A stretch of DNA of 64,000 bases from Streptomyces albiflavescens (GTDB taxonomy: Bacteria; Actinomycetota; Actinomycetes; Streptomycetales; Streptomycetaceae). A model generated the notes under the pieces. The model saw nothing but the letters and a program-made list of their open reading frames with translations. It was not told where the DNA came from and ran no database searches. Location of the stretch: the NCBI RefSeq assembly GCF_014645835.1, contig NZ_BMMM01000020.1, positions 62,001-126,000 of the forward strand, given 5' to 3'. Within the stretch, counting starts at the first letter, position 1. Each line of letters opens with the position of its first letter. A program made the position numbers and the translations under genes. Of this stretch, positions 38,830-47,606 are shown piece by piece.

Positions 38830-38973
38830 ATGAACGAACAGCTGGCTTCCGAGGCCTCCGGTACACAATCGACCATTCGGGAAACATCGGAGGAAAGGGT
38901 TTGGGAGACCCCCGGGTATCTCGTCGTCGAGACCGCCCTGGAGGTCACCGCGTACGCCCTCGGCGAGCGCTAG
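38830..38973 (+). CDS. pqqA: PQQ precursor peptide PqqA
   Basis: 47-residue ribosomal precursor of pyrroloquinoline quinone. The conserved core is ETPGYLVVETALEVTAYALGER: glutamate E38 and tyrosine Y42 in the E-V-T-A-Y motif are the residues that PqqE cross-links and that become PQQ. The leader is longer than in proteobacteria (about 22-24 residues is usual), as often in actinobacteria. GGAAAG lies 13 bases before the ATG, rather far. pqqC follows 18 bases later. Confidence 0.85.
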   Translation: MNEQLASEASGTQSTIRETSEERVWETPGYLVVETALEVTAYALGER

Positions 38974-38991
38974 ACCATCGGTCGTCGAACC

Positions 38992-39714
38992 ATGACCGTG
39001 ACAACCGTGCGCGACGACGGTGTCGCGGCCCCTTGGCGAACCCCCGAGTTCACCGAGCGGCTGCGCGCCGTCGCCGAGGAGCGCTACCACGACCGGCACC
39101 CCTTCAACATCCGTATGCACCAAGGGGAGTTGACGCCTGCTGAGCTGCGCCGCTGGATCGCCAACCGCTTCCACTACCAGCGCCATATCCCCGTCAAGGA
39201 CGCCCTGATCGTCGCCAAGCTCGACCAGCCCGCGCTGCGCCGTGCCTGGCTGCGCAGGATCCAGGACCACGACGGAACGGCCGACGGTGAGGGCGGCATC
39301 GAACGCTGGCTGCGGCTCGGTGAGGCGGTCGGCCTCGACCGTCCGACACTGTGGGACGCGACCCGGGTGCTGCCCGGGGTGCGGCTCGCGGTCGAGGGCT
39401 ACGTCAACTTCTGCCGCCTGCGCCCCGCGCTCGACGCCGTCGCCGCGTCCCTGACCGAGCTGTCGGCACCGTCTCTGATGCGCACCCGCATCGCCGCCTT
39501 CGAACGCCACTACCCGTGGATCGAGGCCGAGGGGCTCGCGTACTTCCGGGCCCGCATCGGCCAGGGCGGCCGCGACAGCGAGGAGGCCCTCGCACTCGTC
39601 CACGCCTGGGCCCGCACCAGGGAGCAGCAGGAGCGGGCGGTGGCGGCACTCGCGTTCAAGTGCGAGGTGCTGTGGGCGCTGCTGGACGCCGTCGACCGGG
39701 GCGGCGGCTCATGA
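38992..39714 (+). CDS. pqqC: pyrroloquinoline-quinone synthase PqqC
   Basis: 240 residues of the all-helical TENA/PqqC fold. PqqC carries out the last step, an eight-electron ring closure and oxidation to PQQ with molecular oxygen. The characteristic HPFNIRMHQGELT, RFHYQRHIPVKDALI and EGYVNFCRLRPA stretches place the active-site His, Tyr and Arg residues. ATG start. Its stop overlaps pqqD (ATGA at 39711-39714). Confidence 0.95.
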   Translation: MTVTTVRDDGVAAPWRTPEFTERLRAVAEERYHDRHPFNIRMHQGELTPAELRRWIANRFHYQRHIPVKDALIVAKLDQPALRRAWLRRIQDHDGTADGEGGIERWLRLGEAVGLDRPTLWDATRVLPGVRLAVEGYVNFCRLRPALDAVAASLTELSAPSLMRTRIAAFERHYPWIEAEGLAYFRARIGQGGRDSEEALALVHAWARTREQQERAVAALAFKCEVLWALLDAVDRGGGS

Positions 39715-39965
39715 CCTGGCGGCCCGTCCTGTCCCGCTCCGTGATGCTCCGTCACGATAGCGTCCGGAGCGCCGACTTGCTGCTCCTGCCCGAGCGAGTC
39801 GTCGTCCTGTGCGGCAACGCCGGCAGTGTCGTCCGGCTCTGCGACGGCAGCCGCGAGGTGGACGAGATCGTCGCGGAGCTCGGCGAACGGTTCCCCGGCG
39901 CACCCGTCGCCGACGAAGTCCCCGCATTCCTCACGGCATTGCGAAAGGAGGGCTGGCTCCAGTGA
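39711..39965 (+). CDS. pqqD: PQQ peptide chaperone PqqD
   Basis: 84 residues; the RiPP recognition element that binds PqqA and presents it to the radical SAM enzyme PqqE. The small winged-helix pattern (LLLPERVVVLCGNAGSVVRLC ... VDEIVAEL ... VPAFLTALRKEGWL, given in parts) is typical. It overlaps pqqC by four bases (ATGA) and pqqE by four bases (GTGA), so equal amounts of the three are expected. Confidence 0.94.
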   Translation: MTWRPVLSRSVMLRHDSVRSADLLLLPERVVVLCGNAGSVVRLCDGSREVDEIVAELGERFPGAPVADEVPAFLTALRKEGWLQ

Positions 39966-41065
39966 CCGTGGCTCCCCCCTGGGCGCTGCTCGCCGAACTC
40001 ACCCACGGCTGCCCGCTGCGCTGCGCGTACTGCTCCAACCCCGTCGAACTGATCAGTCGGTCAGAAGAACTGAACACTGGACAATGGGTCGGGGTACTGC
40101 GTCAGGCCGCCGACCTGGGCGTCGTCCAAACCCACCTCTCGGGCGGCGAACCGCTCCTCAGACGTGATCTCGCCGACATCGTCGCGGCCGCCGACACGGC
40201 CGGCCTCTACACCCAGCTCGTCACCAGCGGAGTCGGCCTGCACGAACGACGGCTCGCGGAGCTCAAGGACGCCGGACTGCGCTGTGTCCAGCTCTCCGTG
40301 CAGCACGCCGATCCGATCACCTCCGAACTCATCGCGGGCGCCCGTTCGTTCGCTGCCAAGGAGAGGGCCGCGAAGCTGGTTCGCGCCGCAGGGCTCCCGC
40401 TTGGCCTGAACGTCGTGCTGCACCGCGCCAACATCGACGCCCTCGACGACCTGATCGCGCTCGGACTTGCCTGGGGCGCCGACCGGGTCGAGCTGGCCAA
40501 CACCCAGTTCTACGGCTGGGCGTTGCGCAACCGTGCGTCCCTGCTCCCGACCCGGGAGCAGGTCGAGCACGCCCGCCAGGCCGTAGCCCGCCGACGTGAA
40601 AGCCTCGGCAGGGCCATGGAGTTGGTCTGGGTCGCCGCCGACTATCTCGACGGCACCGCGAAACCGTGCATGGGCGGCTGGGGCGCCGTCTCGCTCACCG
40701 TCGCCCCGGACGGCACGGTCCTCCCGTGCCCGGCCGCGGCCTCCCTTCCCGGCCTCGACCCGCCGAACGCGAAGGACTACCAACTCGCCTGGATCTGGCG
40801 CGAGTCGCATGCCTTCAACGCCTACCGTGGCGAGGCCTGGATGCAGGAGCCCTGCCGCGGCTGTGTCCTGCGGACGACCGACTTCGGCGGCTGCCGCTGC
40901 CAGGCGCACGCGCTCACCGGCGACGCGGCCCGCACCGACCCGGTCTGCCGTCACGCGCCCGACCACGGTCTCGTCCGCGACCTGGTGGCAGCGCCGTACG
41001 CGGCGGACACAGCTCGTGCGGCGGCCCCTGTCGCGGCCCCTGCCTATCGCGAAGGAGGAACATGA
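39962..41065 (+). CDS. pqqE: radical SAM PqqA cross-linking enzyme PqqE
   Basis: 367 residues. The radical-SAM cluster motif is CPLRCAYC (C-x3-C-x2-C, about residues 17-24), followed by the GGEP motif in HLSGGEPLLRRD. A C-terminal SPASM region carries further cluster cysteines (CMGGWG, CPAA, CRGC, CRCQAH). It forms the Glu-Tyr carbon-carbon bond in PqqA. The GTG at 39962 is coupled to pqqD, and the stop is overlapped by the ATG of the GH105 gene with GGAGGA just upstream. This physically ties cofactor synthesis to the secreted enzymes. Confidence 0.95.
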   Translation: MTVAPPWALLAELTHGCPLRCAYCSNPVELISRSEELNTGQWVGVLRQAADLGVVQTHLSGGEPLLRRDLADIVAAADTAGLYTQLVTSGVGLHERRLAELKDAGLRCVQLSVQHADPITSELIAGARSFAAKERAAKLVRAAGLPLGLNVVLHRANIDALDDLIALGLAWGADRVELANTQFYGWALRNRASLLPTREQVEHARQAVARRRESLGRAMELVWVAADYLDGTAKPCMGGWGAVSLTVAPDGTVLPCPAAASLPGLDPPNAKDYQLAWIWRESHAFNAYRGEAWMQEPCRGCVLRTTDFGGCRCQAHALTGDAARTDPVCRHAPDHGLVRDLVAAPYAADTARAAAPVAAPAYREGGT

Positions 41066-42663
41066 GACGTCTACGTGTGCTGCTGATGGCGGTCTCGCTC
41101 GCGGCTGCCGGACTGGCCGCGGTCCCGGCGTCCGCCACGCCGGCCGTCGGACTGGCCGGGGTCCCGGTGTCCGCCGCCCAGGCCGCGATTCCCGCGTCCG
41201 CCGCCCCGGCCGCCGTCGGCTACGAGGCCGAGTACGCCGCGATCGGACAGGGCAGCGTCGAGTCGGACCACACCGGCTTCACCGGCACCGGGTTCGTCAA
41301 CTACGACAACGTGGCGGGCAGTTACGTCGAGTTCACGGTCACCGCGGAGGAGCAGGCCACCCTGCCGCTCGCCTTCCGCTTCGCCAACGGCACGACCGCC
41401 GACCGCCCGATGGACATCACCGTCAACGGCGTCCTGGTGGCCGACAACCTGTCCTTCCCCGGCAACGGCTCCTGGACCGGCTGGCAGACGCGTACGGTCG
41501 ACGCCGCGCTTCAGCAGGGCGGCAACACCGTCCGGGCCACCGCCGCCAGCGCGAACGGCGGCCCCAACCTCGACTCGCTGTCCGTGGGACAGCCCGCGGT
41601 CACCACCGACTGGTCGGTCGCCATGGTCGAGTCGACGATGGCGCGCTACTCGCCGACCACGATAGGCGGCTGGTCGTACCCGGTCGGCCTGTACCTCTAC
41701 GGCCAGTACCTCACGTACCAGCGCACGCACGACCCGCGCTCTCTCTCGTACATCAAGAACTACGTCGACCGCTTCGTGTCGAGCGACGGCACGATCGGGC
41801 AGAGCTTCAACAACCTCGACAGCATGCAGGCCGGACGGCTGCTGACGATCCTGCACCATGAGACCGGCCAGGACCGCTACCGCATCGCGGCCAAGAAGAT
41901 CCGCGACCGCCTCGAGACCTATCCCCGCACCTCGGACGGCGGCTTCTGGCACGCGACCTCGGACAGCCGGGCCCACCAACTGTGGGCGGACGGCGTCTAC
42001 ATGGTCAATCCGTTCCTTGTGGAGTACGGCAAGGAGTTCAACGACTCGGCATACGCGAACAACGAGGCGGCCAAGCAGCTGTACGTCTACGGCAGCCATC
42101 TCCAGGTCACGAACGGCCTGTTGAAGCACGCCTACGACGAGTCGCGCACGGCGAGCTGGTCCGACCCGGGGACCGGTCTCGCCCCCGAGCACTGGTGCCG
42201 GGCGGTCGGCTGGTACTCCATGGCCATCGTCAACGTGCTGGACGCGATCCCCAGTTCGCACCCGCGCCGCGCCGAGCTCCTGACCATCCTGCAGAAGCTG
42301 GCCGCGGGCCTGGAGCACTACCAGGACCCGAACACCGGCCGCTGGTTCCAGGTCGTCGACAAGGGCGACCGCAGCGACAACTGGACCGAGACGTCCTGCT
42401 CCAGCATGTTCACCTACGCCCTCTCGCGCGGCGCCCAGCAGGGCTACATCGACGCGCACTACAACGACGTCGCTCAACGCGGCTACCAGGGCGTCCTGGC
42501 GAAGATCTCACTCGGCTCCGACGGCCGGACGAACCTCACGGACATCTCCATCGGCACGAACGTCGGCGACTACGCCTACTACGTGGCCCGCACCAGAGCG
42601 ACCAACGACTTTCACGGTCTCGGCGCCTTTCTGATCATGAACGAACAACTCAGGGCGAGGTGA
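41062..42663 (+). CDS. secreted CBM35 + GH105 unsaturated rhamnogalacturonyl hydrolase
   Basis: 533 residues. Signal plus an alanine/valine-rich spacer about 1-52 (with near-repeats of GVPVSAAQA and ASAAPA). One CBM35 module about 53-180 (YEAEYAAIGQG start, RFANGTTADRPMDITVNG, NGGPNLDSL end), then a GH105 (alpha/alpha)6 barrel about 190-533. WHATSDSRAHQLWADGVYMVNPFL and LAPEHWCRAVGWYSMA match the YteR-type active site with its Asp residues. It removes the unsaturated galacturonyl residue left by rhamnogalacturonan lyases such as the PL11 at 18.5 kb. The ATG overlaps the pqqE stop (41062-41065). Confidence 0.9.
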   Translation: MRRLRVLLMAVSLAAAGLAAVPASATPAVGLAGVPVSAAQAAIPASAAPAAVGYEAEYAAIGQGSVESDHTGFTGTGFVNYDNVAGSYVEFTVTAEEQATLPLAFRFANGTTADRPMDITVNGVLVADNLSFPGNGSWTGWQTRTVDAALQQGGNTVRATAASANGGPNLDSLSVGQPAVTTDWSVAMVESTMARYSPTTIGGWSYPVGLYLYGQYLTYQRTHDPRSLSYIKNYVDRFVSSDGTIGQSFNNLDSMQAGRLLTILHHETGQDRYRIAAKKIRDRLETYPRTSDGGFWHATSDSRAHQLWADGVYMVNPFLVEYGKEFNDSAYANNEAAKQLYVYGSHLQVTNGLLKHAYDESRTASWSDPGTGLAPEHWCRAVGWYSMAIVNVLDAIPSSHPRRAELLTILQKLAAGLEHYQDPNTGRWFQVVDKGDRSDNWTETSCSSMFTYALSRGAQQGYIDAHYNDVAQRGYQGVLAKISLGSDGRTNLTDISIGTNVGDYAYYVARTRATNDFHGLGAFLIMNEQLRAR

Positions 42664-42669
42664 CGGAAG

Positions 42670-43473
42670 ATGAGCTCATCCCCCGCGCCGCACGACGGGC
42701 CGTCCCGCCGGAAGGTGATCGGCGCCGCACTCGGCGGCGCCGCGCTCGCCGCGGGGATCCCGGCCACCGCCGCCGCGGCGAGCTGGCAGCTGAAGTGGTC
42801 CCCGTCCGCGAGCGGCGACGGGCTCGGTGCCTTCGAGACGATCGAGGACGACCGTGCCGACTCGCACCCCGCCGGGCAGCCGCACATCTACCCGGAGGGG
42901 AACAACTGGCGGTTCACCATGCACACGGTGGACCGCGACACCAGCACCGACCGACAGCGCCAGGAGGTCACCGGGCTGCGCACCAGCAGCGCCGGCTATC
43001 TGAAGTGGCAGCCGGGCCAGACCTGGCGGGTGACGTACTCGATGTACATTCCGAGCTCGCTGAAGGCGACCACGACCTTCACCCACATCATGCAGATGAA
43101 GCAGCCGGGGACCGGGACTTCGCCGATCGTCGTGCAATCGCTGCGGCGCGTGAACGGCGCCCAGACCATCGAGTTGAAACTCGCCCTCTCCGACACCCTG
43201 ATCGGCCGCACCAGTCTGGACCCGCTGCACGACAACTGGACGGACGTCGACTTCCAGATCAAGGTCGGCGACGGCACGTCGGGATCCGTGCGCTGGATCC
43301 TCAAGAGCGGCGGCACGACCGTGATCGACAAGTCGAAGTCCGGTGTGGACACCTTCCTCGACGACCGCGTGCGGCCCAAGTGGGGTATCTACCGCTCCCT
43401 CGGCGACACGTCGGGTTCGCTGCAGGACTGCCATCTGCTCCTCACCAACCTCCGTGGCTACCAACTGGTCTGA
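42670..43473 (+). CDS. Tat-exported protein, probable jelly-roll polysaccharide lyase-like
   Basis: 267 residues. The N-terminus has a twin-arginine signal (SRRKVIGAALGGAALAAG) cut near AAAAS. The mature part is beta-rich: FTMHTVDRDTSTDRQRQEVTG, WRVTYSMYIPSSLK, TFTHIMQMKQPGTG, DNWTDVDFQIKVG. This pattern recalls heparinase I/glucuronan lyase-type jelly rolls (PL13/PL20-like), but I cannot place it in a numbered family. It lacks a CBM. It starts six bases after the GH105 gene and 12 bases before GH28, so it acts in the same degradation pathway, probably folded before export. Confidence 0.65.
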   Translation: MSSSPAPHDGPSRRKVIGAALGGAALAAGIPATAAAASWQLKWSPSASGDGLGAFETIEDDRADSHPAGQPHIYPEGNNWRFTMHTVDRDTSTDRQRQEVTGLRTSSAGYLKWQPGQTWRVTYSMYIPSSLKATTTFTHIMQMKQPGTGTSPIVVQSLRRVNGAQTIELKLALSDTLIGRTSLDPLHDNWTDVDFQIKVGDGTSGSVRWILKSGGTTVIDKSKSGVDTFLDDRVRPKWGIYRSLGDTSGSLQDCHLLLTNLRGYQLV

Positions 43474-43485
43474 GACGAGGCCGAC

Positions 43486-45426
43486 ATGAGACATCCAACC
43501 CGCAGATCCGTCGCCATGGCCCTGTTGGGCTTCCTTGTCGTGCTGGGCCTCTCCCAGCCCCCGGCCGTCGCCCGCGCCCAGGCACCCGCCGTCGCCCGCA
43601 CCCAGGCACTCACCGCCGCCGCGGCCGCTGTCTACAACGTGCGCGACTACGGCGCGAGGGGCGACGGCTCCACCAATGACACGCCCGCCATCCAGAAGGC
43701 CATCGACGCCGCGAACGGTGCGGGCGGCGGAACCGTGCGGTTCCCCTCGCCCGGCAGCTACAAGTCCAAGAACACGATCCACATGAAGAGCAACGTGACA
43801 CTCCAGGTCGACACGGGCGCCGCGATCCAGGGCTCCAGCGCGGACACGTACGACCCGCCCGAGTCCAACCCGTACGACCAGTACCAGGACTACGGGCACA
43901 GCCACTTCCACAACGCGATGATCTACGGCGACCGGCTGACCAACATCGGCTTCGTGGGCGGCGGCGTCATCGACGGCCAGGGCAACCTGATCACCGGCAA
44001 CCCGTCCTCCGGTGAGGCCGACAAGATCATCTCCCTGACCCGGTGCGACGGCCTGCGGATCGGCGACGGTCTGACCCTGCGCCGTGGCGGCCATTTCGCA
44101 GCGCTCATCAACGGCTGTACGAACGTCGCCTCGGACCATCTGAACATCGACACGGCGAGCGACCGCGACGGCTGGAACATCATCAGCACCACCAACGTCA
44201 CGGTGACGAACGCGAACATCAAGGCCAACGACGACGCGCTGGTCTTCAAGAGCGACTACGCGCTGGGCGCCAAGCTGCCCAACGGCCACGGCCGGGTCAG
44301 CGACTCGTATCTCTCCGCGGTGTGCTGCAACGCGCTGATGTTCGGTTCCGAGACGTGCGGCGACTTCACGGACTACCAGTTCGAGCGCATCAGGATCGAG
44401 GGCTCCAACAAGTCCGGGCTCGGCATGGTCTCCATGGACGGCGCCAAGATCTCCGACGTCCACTACCGCGACATCACCATGACGAACGTCCACTCGCCGA
44501 TCATGCAGAAGATCGGTACCCGTAAACGCTGCGGCAACAACCCGGGCGTCGGTTCGATCAGCGACATCACCTACGACAACATCACGGCCACCGGTTCCAG
44601 CCCCTCTTTCAGTCCGACCCTATGGGGCGAGTCGAGCCCGAACCACATCAGCGGCGTCAGCTTCACCAACGTCAACATCACCGTCCCCGGCGGCAACGGC
44701 ACCATGTCCACCGCGGTGCCGAGCAACGACCCGAACAACTACAACCCGAACAGCATCGGCACCCGGCCCGCGTACGGCTGGTACCTGCACAACGCCGACC
44801 ACGTCAGCTTCACCGACAGTTCGGTGCGGTTCGCCGCCGACGACGGGCGGCCCGCGGTCATCGCCAACAGCGGCAGCTCGGTGAAGTTCATCCGGTTCAC
44901 CACCCAGCGCGGCAGCGCGAGCCCGTACGACATGGGCTTCCAGACCGTGAGCGGATACTGCGTCGCCGACAGCCACAACACGTCCGGCGGCTCCCTGCGG
45001 ATCTCGACGTCGAGCTCCGGCCAGGACTGCGGCACGGCCCCCACCCGGTACGAGGCGGAGAACGCCACGTACTCGGCGGGCAGCACCGTCGACAGCGACC
45101 ACGCGGGCTACTCCGGCACCGGCTTCGTCAACACGGACAACACCACCGGCGCTTATGTGGAGTGGGCGGTGAACGCGGCGGCGGCCGGCACGAAGACCGT
45201 CGCCCTCGCGTACGCGAACGGCACCACCTCCGACCGGCCCATGGACATCACGGTGAACGGGCAGGTCGTCGCCTCCGGCGTCTCCTTCCTGCCCAGCGCC
45301 GACTGGACGACCTGGCGCACGGTCTCCCTTGCCGTCCCGCTCACCGCGGGAACCAACACCCTCCGGGCGACGGCGACCACGGCGGCCGGCTGCCCCAACC
45401 TCGACTACCTGGACGTCCCGGCATGA
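43486..45426 (+). CDS. secreted GH28 polygalacturonase/rhamnogalacturonase-like enzyme with CBM35
   Basis: 646 residues. Signal about 1-31, then VYNVRDYGARGDGSTNDTPAIQKAI, the standard start of GH28 beta-helices, to about residue 515. The catalytic region has SDRDGWNI where NTDG is usual, then NDDALVFKS (paired Asp). The usual GHG is replaced by SETCGDF, so this is a divergent GH28. A C-terminal CBM35 covers about 520-646 (RYEAENATYSAGST ... CPNLDYLDV). It would hydrolyse the galacturonan or rhamnogalacturonan backbone. The stop overlaps the next start (ATGA at 45423). Confidence 0.87.
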   Translation: MRHPTRRSVAMALLGFLVVLGLSQPPAVARAQAPAVARTQALTAAAAAVYNVRDYGARGDGSTNDTPAIQKAIDAANGAGGGTVRFPSPGSYKSKNTIHMKSNVTLQVDTGAAIQGSSADTYDPPESNPYDQYQDYGHSHFHNAMIYGDRLTNIGFVGGGVIDGQGNLITGNPSSGEADKIISLTRCDGLRIGDGLTLRRGGHFAALINGCTNVASDHLNIDTASDRDGWNIISTTNVTVTNANIKANDDALVFKSDYALGAKLPNGHGRVSDSYLSAVCCNALMFGSETCGDFTDYQFERIRIEGSNKSGLGMVSMDGAKISDVHYRDITMTNVHSPIMQKIGTRKRCGNNPGVGSISDITYDNITATGSSPSFSPTLWGESSPNHISGVSFTNVNITVPGGNGTMSTAVPSNDPNNYNPNSIGTRPAYGWYLHNADHVSFTDSSVRFAADDGRPAVIANSGSSVKFIRFTTQRGSASPYDMGFQTVSGYCVADSHNTSGGSLRISTSSSGQDCGTAPTRYEAENATYSAGSTVDSDHAGYSGTGFVNTDNTTGAYVEWAVNAAAAGTKTVALAYANGTTSDRPMDITVNGQVVASGVSFLPSADWTTWRTVSLAVPLTAGTNTLRATATTAAGCPNLDYLDVPA

Positions 45427-47606
45427 ACACTCTCAGACGTGTGAGCGCTCGTCTGGCGACGGCCGTGGTGGCGCTCCTCCTCGGAGCGCTGCTGCTGCCC
45501 TCCCCGGCACGAGCGGACCTGCAGAACCCGCGCCAGGACTTCCTGCGCGCCTCGACCGGCGGACTCTTCCTGCACTGGGGCGAGCGGACCGCCCCGCAGC
45601 ACACCAGCTGCAGTGGCTGGGAGTCCGACGTCACGGGCGGCGGCTGGAGCGCGGACTACTGGGTGAACGAAGCCCTCAAGCTGCACACCCAGTACCTGGT
45701 CCTCGCCACTTTCCACAGCCGTCTCGGGTACGCGCGCCCCTGGCCCTCGGCGATCCCCGGCAGCTGCGCCACCCAGCGCGACTTCCTCGGTGAGCTGGTC
45801 GCGGCGGCCAAGGCGAAGGGCCTCAAGGTCATCCTCTACATGACCGACGACCCGCAGTGGCACGCCGAAGGCGGTCACGAGTGGCTGGACTCGGCCGCCT
45901 ACTCCGCCTACAAGGGCCACTCGGTCGACCTGACCACCCGCGACGGTTTCGGCGAGTACTCCTACGACCTCTTCTTCGAGGTCATGGACCGCTACCCGGA
46001 CCTCGGCGGCTTCTGGATCGACAACGACAACGCGTACTGGGAGAGCCACAACCTCTACGCGCAGATCCAGCAGAAGCGGCCGAGCTACACGCTCAGCAAC
46101 AACAACGAAGACACACCGATCATGGACATGATCAGCAATGAGCAGAAGACGGGAATGACGCCGGCCTACGACTATCCGCAGGCCGTCTACACGGCCCAAC
46201 CCCGCCTGACCGAGGCCGACTTCAAGCTGCCCTCCAGTGGCGCGTGGTGGTACGACGGCACGAATCCGAGCGTCGACCGGGCCCTCACTCTCGGCCGGCT
46301 CGTCACCAACGCGGGCTCGTCGGTGAAGGCGCTGATGGCCGAGACGGCGATGGTCAACGGCAGATTCCCGTCCAACCAGGAGTCCTTCAACAACTTCGCG
46401 GCCAGTTATCTGAACCCCATCTGGGAGTCGCTGCACGGAGTCGAGGGCGGCGGCTACATGTACGGCGGCCTCAAGCCCGGCTTCTGGAACGACGGCGCGC
46501 ACGGCGTGACGACGATCAGCAAGACCGACCCCGACCGGCACTACGTCCACGTCCTGACGCCGCCGACCACCAGCACCCTGCGCATCCGCGACAACGGCTA
46601 CCGCATCGCGTCCGTCACCAACTTGCGCACCGGGGCGGCCGTTTCCTGGACCCAGTCGGGCGGAGTCCTCACACTGAACGGGCTCAGCGGCTGGGACCCG
46701 TACGACACCGTCTTCAAGGTGACGACGGCGGGCCGCGAGGGCATCCTGCCCGCTTCCTCCTACACGATGAGCGCGAGCGCGTCGGCGAGCGGTCACGGGG
46801 CCGCGGCCGCGGCGGACGGCAGTTATCTGACGTACTGGGACAGCAACAAGACGCTGCCGGTCGACCTCACCTTCGACCTCGGCACGGCCAAGAAGGCGCA
46901 GTACATCGGCCTCAACCAGCGTGAGGACTCCGTCGCCTACGCGCGCTCCGACACCGAGCAGTCCGCCCGCATCAAGGACTACAAGGTGTACGTCAGCAAC
47001 GACGGCTCCAGCTGGGGAAGTGCCGTCAAGACGGGGCAACTGGCGAGCCGCCGCGGCATCCAGGGCATCGACCTGACCGCCGTCAACGCCCGCTACGTAC
47101 GCCTCGAAGTGGACTCGACCTGGGCCGCCTCCACCGACATCACCCGCTACAAGCGGCTGCGGATCGACGAGGCGTGGATCGGTACGTCGTACGCGACCCC
47201 GAGCACCGCGGCGCCGCCCGTGCGCTACGAGGCGGAGAACGCCACCTACTCGGCGGGCAGCACCGTGGACTCAGACCACACCGGGTACTCCGGCACGGGG
47301 TTCGTGAACACCGCCAACGAGGTGGGCGCGTATGTGTCGTTCGGCGTCAGTGCCACCGGCGGCGGCACGGCCGATCTGACGCTCCGTTACTCCAACGGCA
47401 CGACGTCCGACCGTCCGATGGACATCTCCGTCGACGGCATCGTGGTCGCCGCCGCCAAGTCCTTCCCTCCGAACGGCAGTTGGGACAGCTGGGCCGATGT
47501 CACGGTCGGCGTCCCGCTCGCGGCCGGCACCCACACCGTCCGTGCCACCGCGACCACCGCGAACGGGGCGCCCAATCTCGACCATCTGGAGGTGAGGGAG
47601 CCATGA
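45423..47606 (+). CDS. secreted GH29-like alpha-L-fucosidase with F5/8C and CBM35
   Basis: 727 residues. Signal about 1-32. The catalytic part (about 38-440) resembles GH29: GGLFLHWGERTAP near the start, NEALKLHTQYLVLATFHSRLG in place of the canonical KHHDGF segment, and GGFWIDNDNAYWE carrying the likely nucleophile Asp. An F5/8 type C (CBM32-like) module spans about 445-590 and a CBM35 about 600-727. Fucose caps on rhamnogalacturonan or xyloglucan are plausible substrates; the missing canonical histidine pair makes exact specificity uncertain. Coupled to GH28 (ATGA) and GH27 (ATGA). Confidence 0.75.
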   Translation: MNTLRRVSARLATAVVALLLGALLLPSPARADLQNPRQDFLRASTGGLFLHWGERTAPQHTSCSGWESDVTGGGWSADYWVNEALKLHTQYLVLATFHSRLGYARPWPSAIPGSCATQRDFLGELVAAAKAKGLKVILYMTDDPQWHAEGGHEWLDSAAYSAYKGHSVDLTTRDGFGEYSYDLFFEVMDRYPDLGGFWIDNDNAYWESHNLYAQIQQKRPSYTLSNNNEDTPIMDMISNEQKTGMTPAYDYPQAVYTAQPRLTEADFKLPSSGAWWYDGTNPSVDRALTLGRLVTNAGSSVKALMAETAMVNGRFPSNQESFNNFAASYLNPIWESLHGVEGGGYMYGGLKPGFWNDGAHGVTTISKTDPDRHYVHVLTPPTTSTLRIRDNGYRIASVTNLRTGAAVSWTQSGGVLTLNGLSGWDPYDTVFKVTTAGREGILPASSYTMSASASASGHGAAAAADGSYLTYWDSNKTLPVDLTFDLGTAKKAQYIGLNQREDSVAYARSDTEQSARIKDYKVYVSNDGSSWGSAVKTGQLASRRGIQGIDLTAVNARYVRLEVDSTWAASTDITRYKRLRIDEAWIGTSYATPSTAAPPVRYEAENATYSAGSTVDSDHTGYSGTGFVNTANEVGAYVSFGVSATGGGTADLTLRYSNGTTSDRPMDISVDGIVVAAAKSFPPNGSWDSWADVTVGVPLAAGTHTVRATATTANGAPNLDHLEVREP

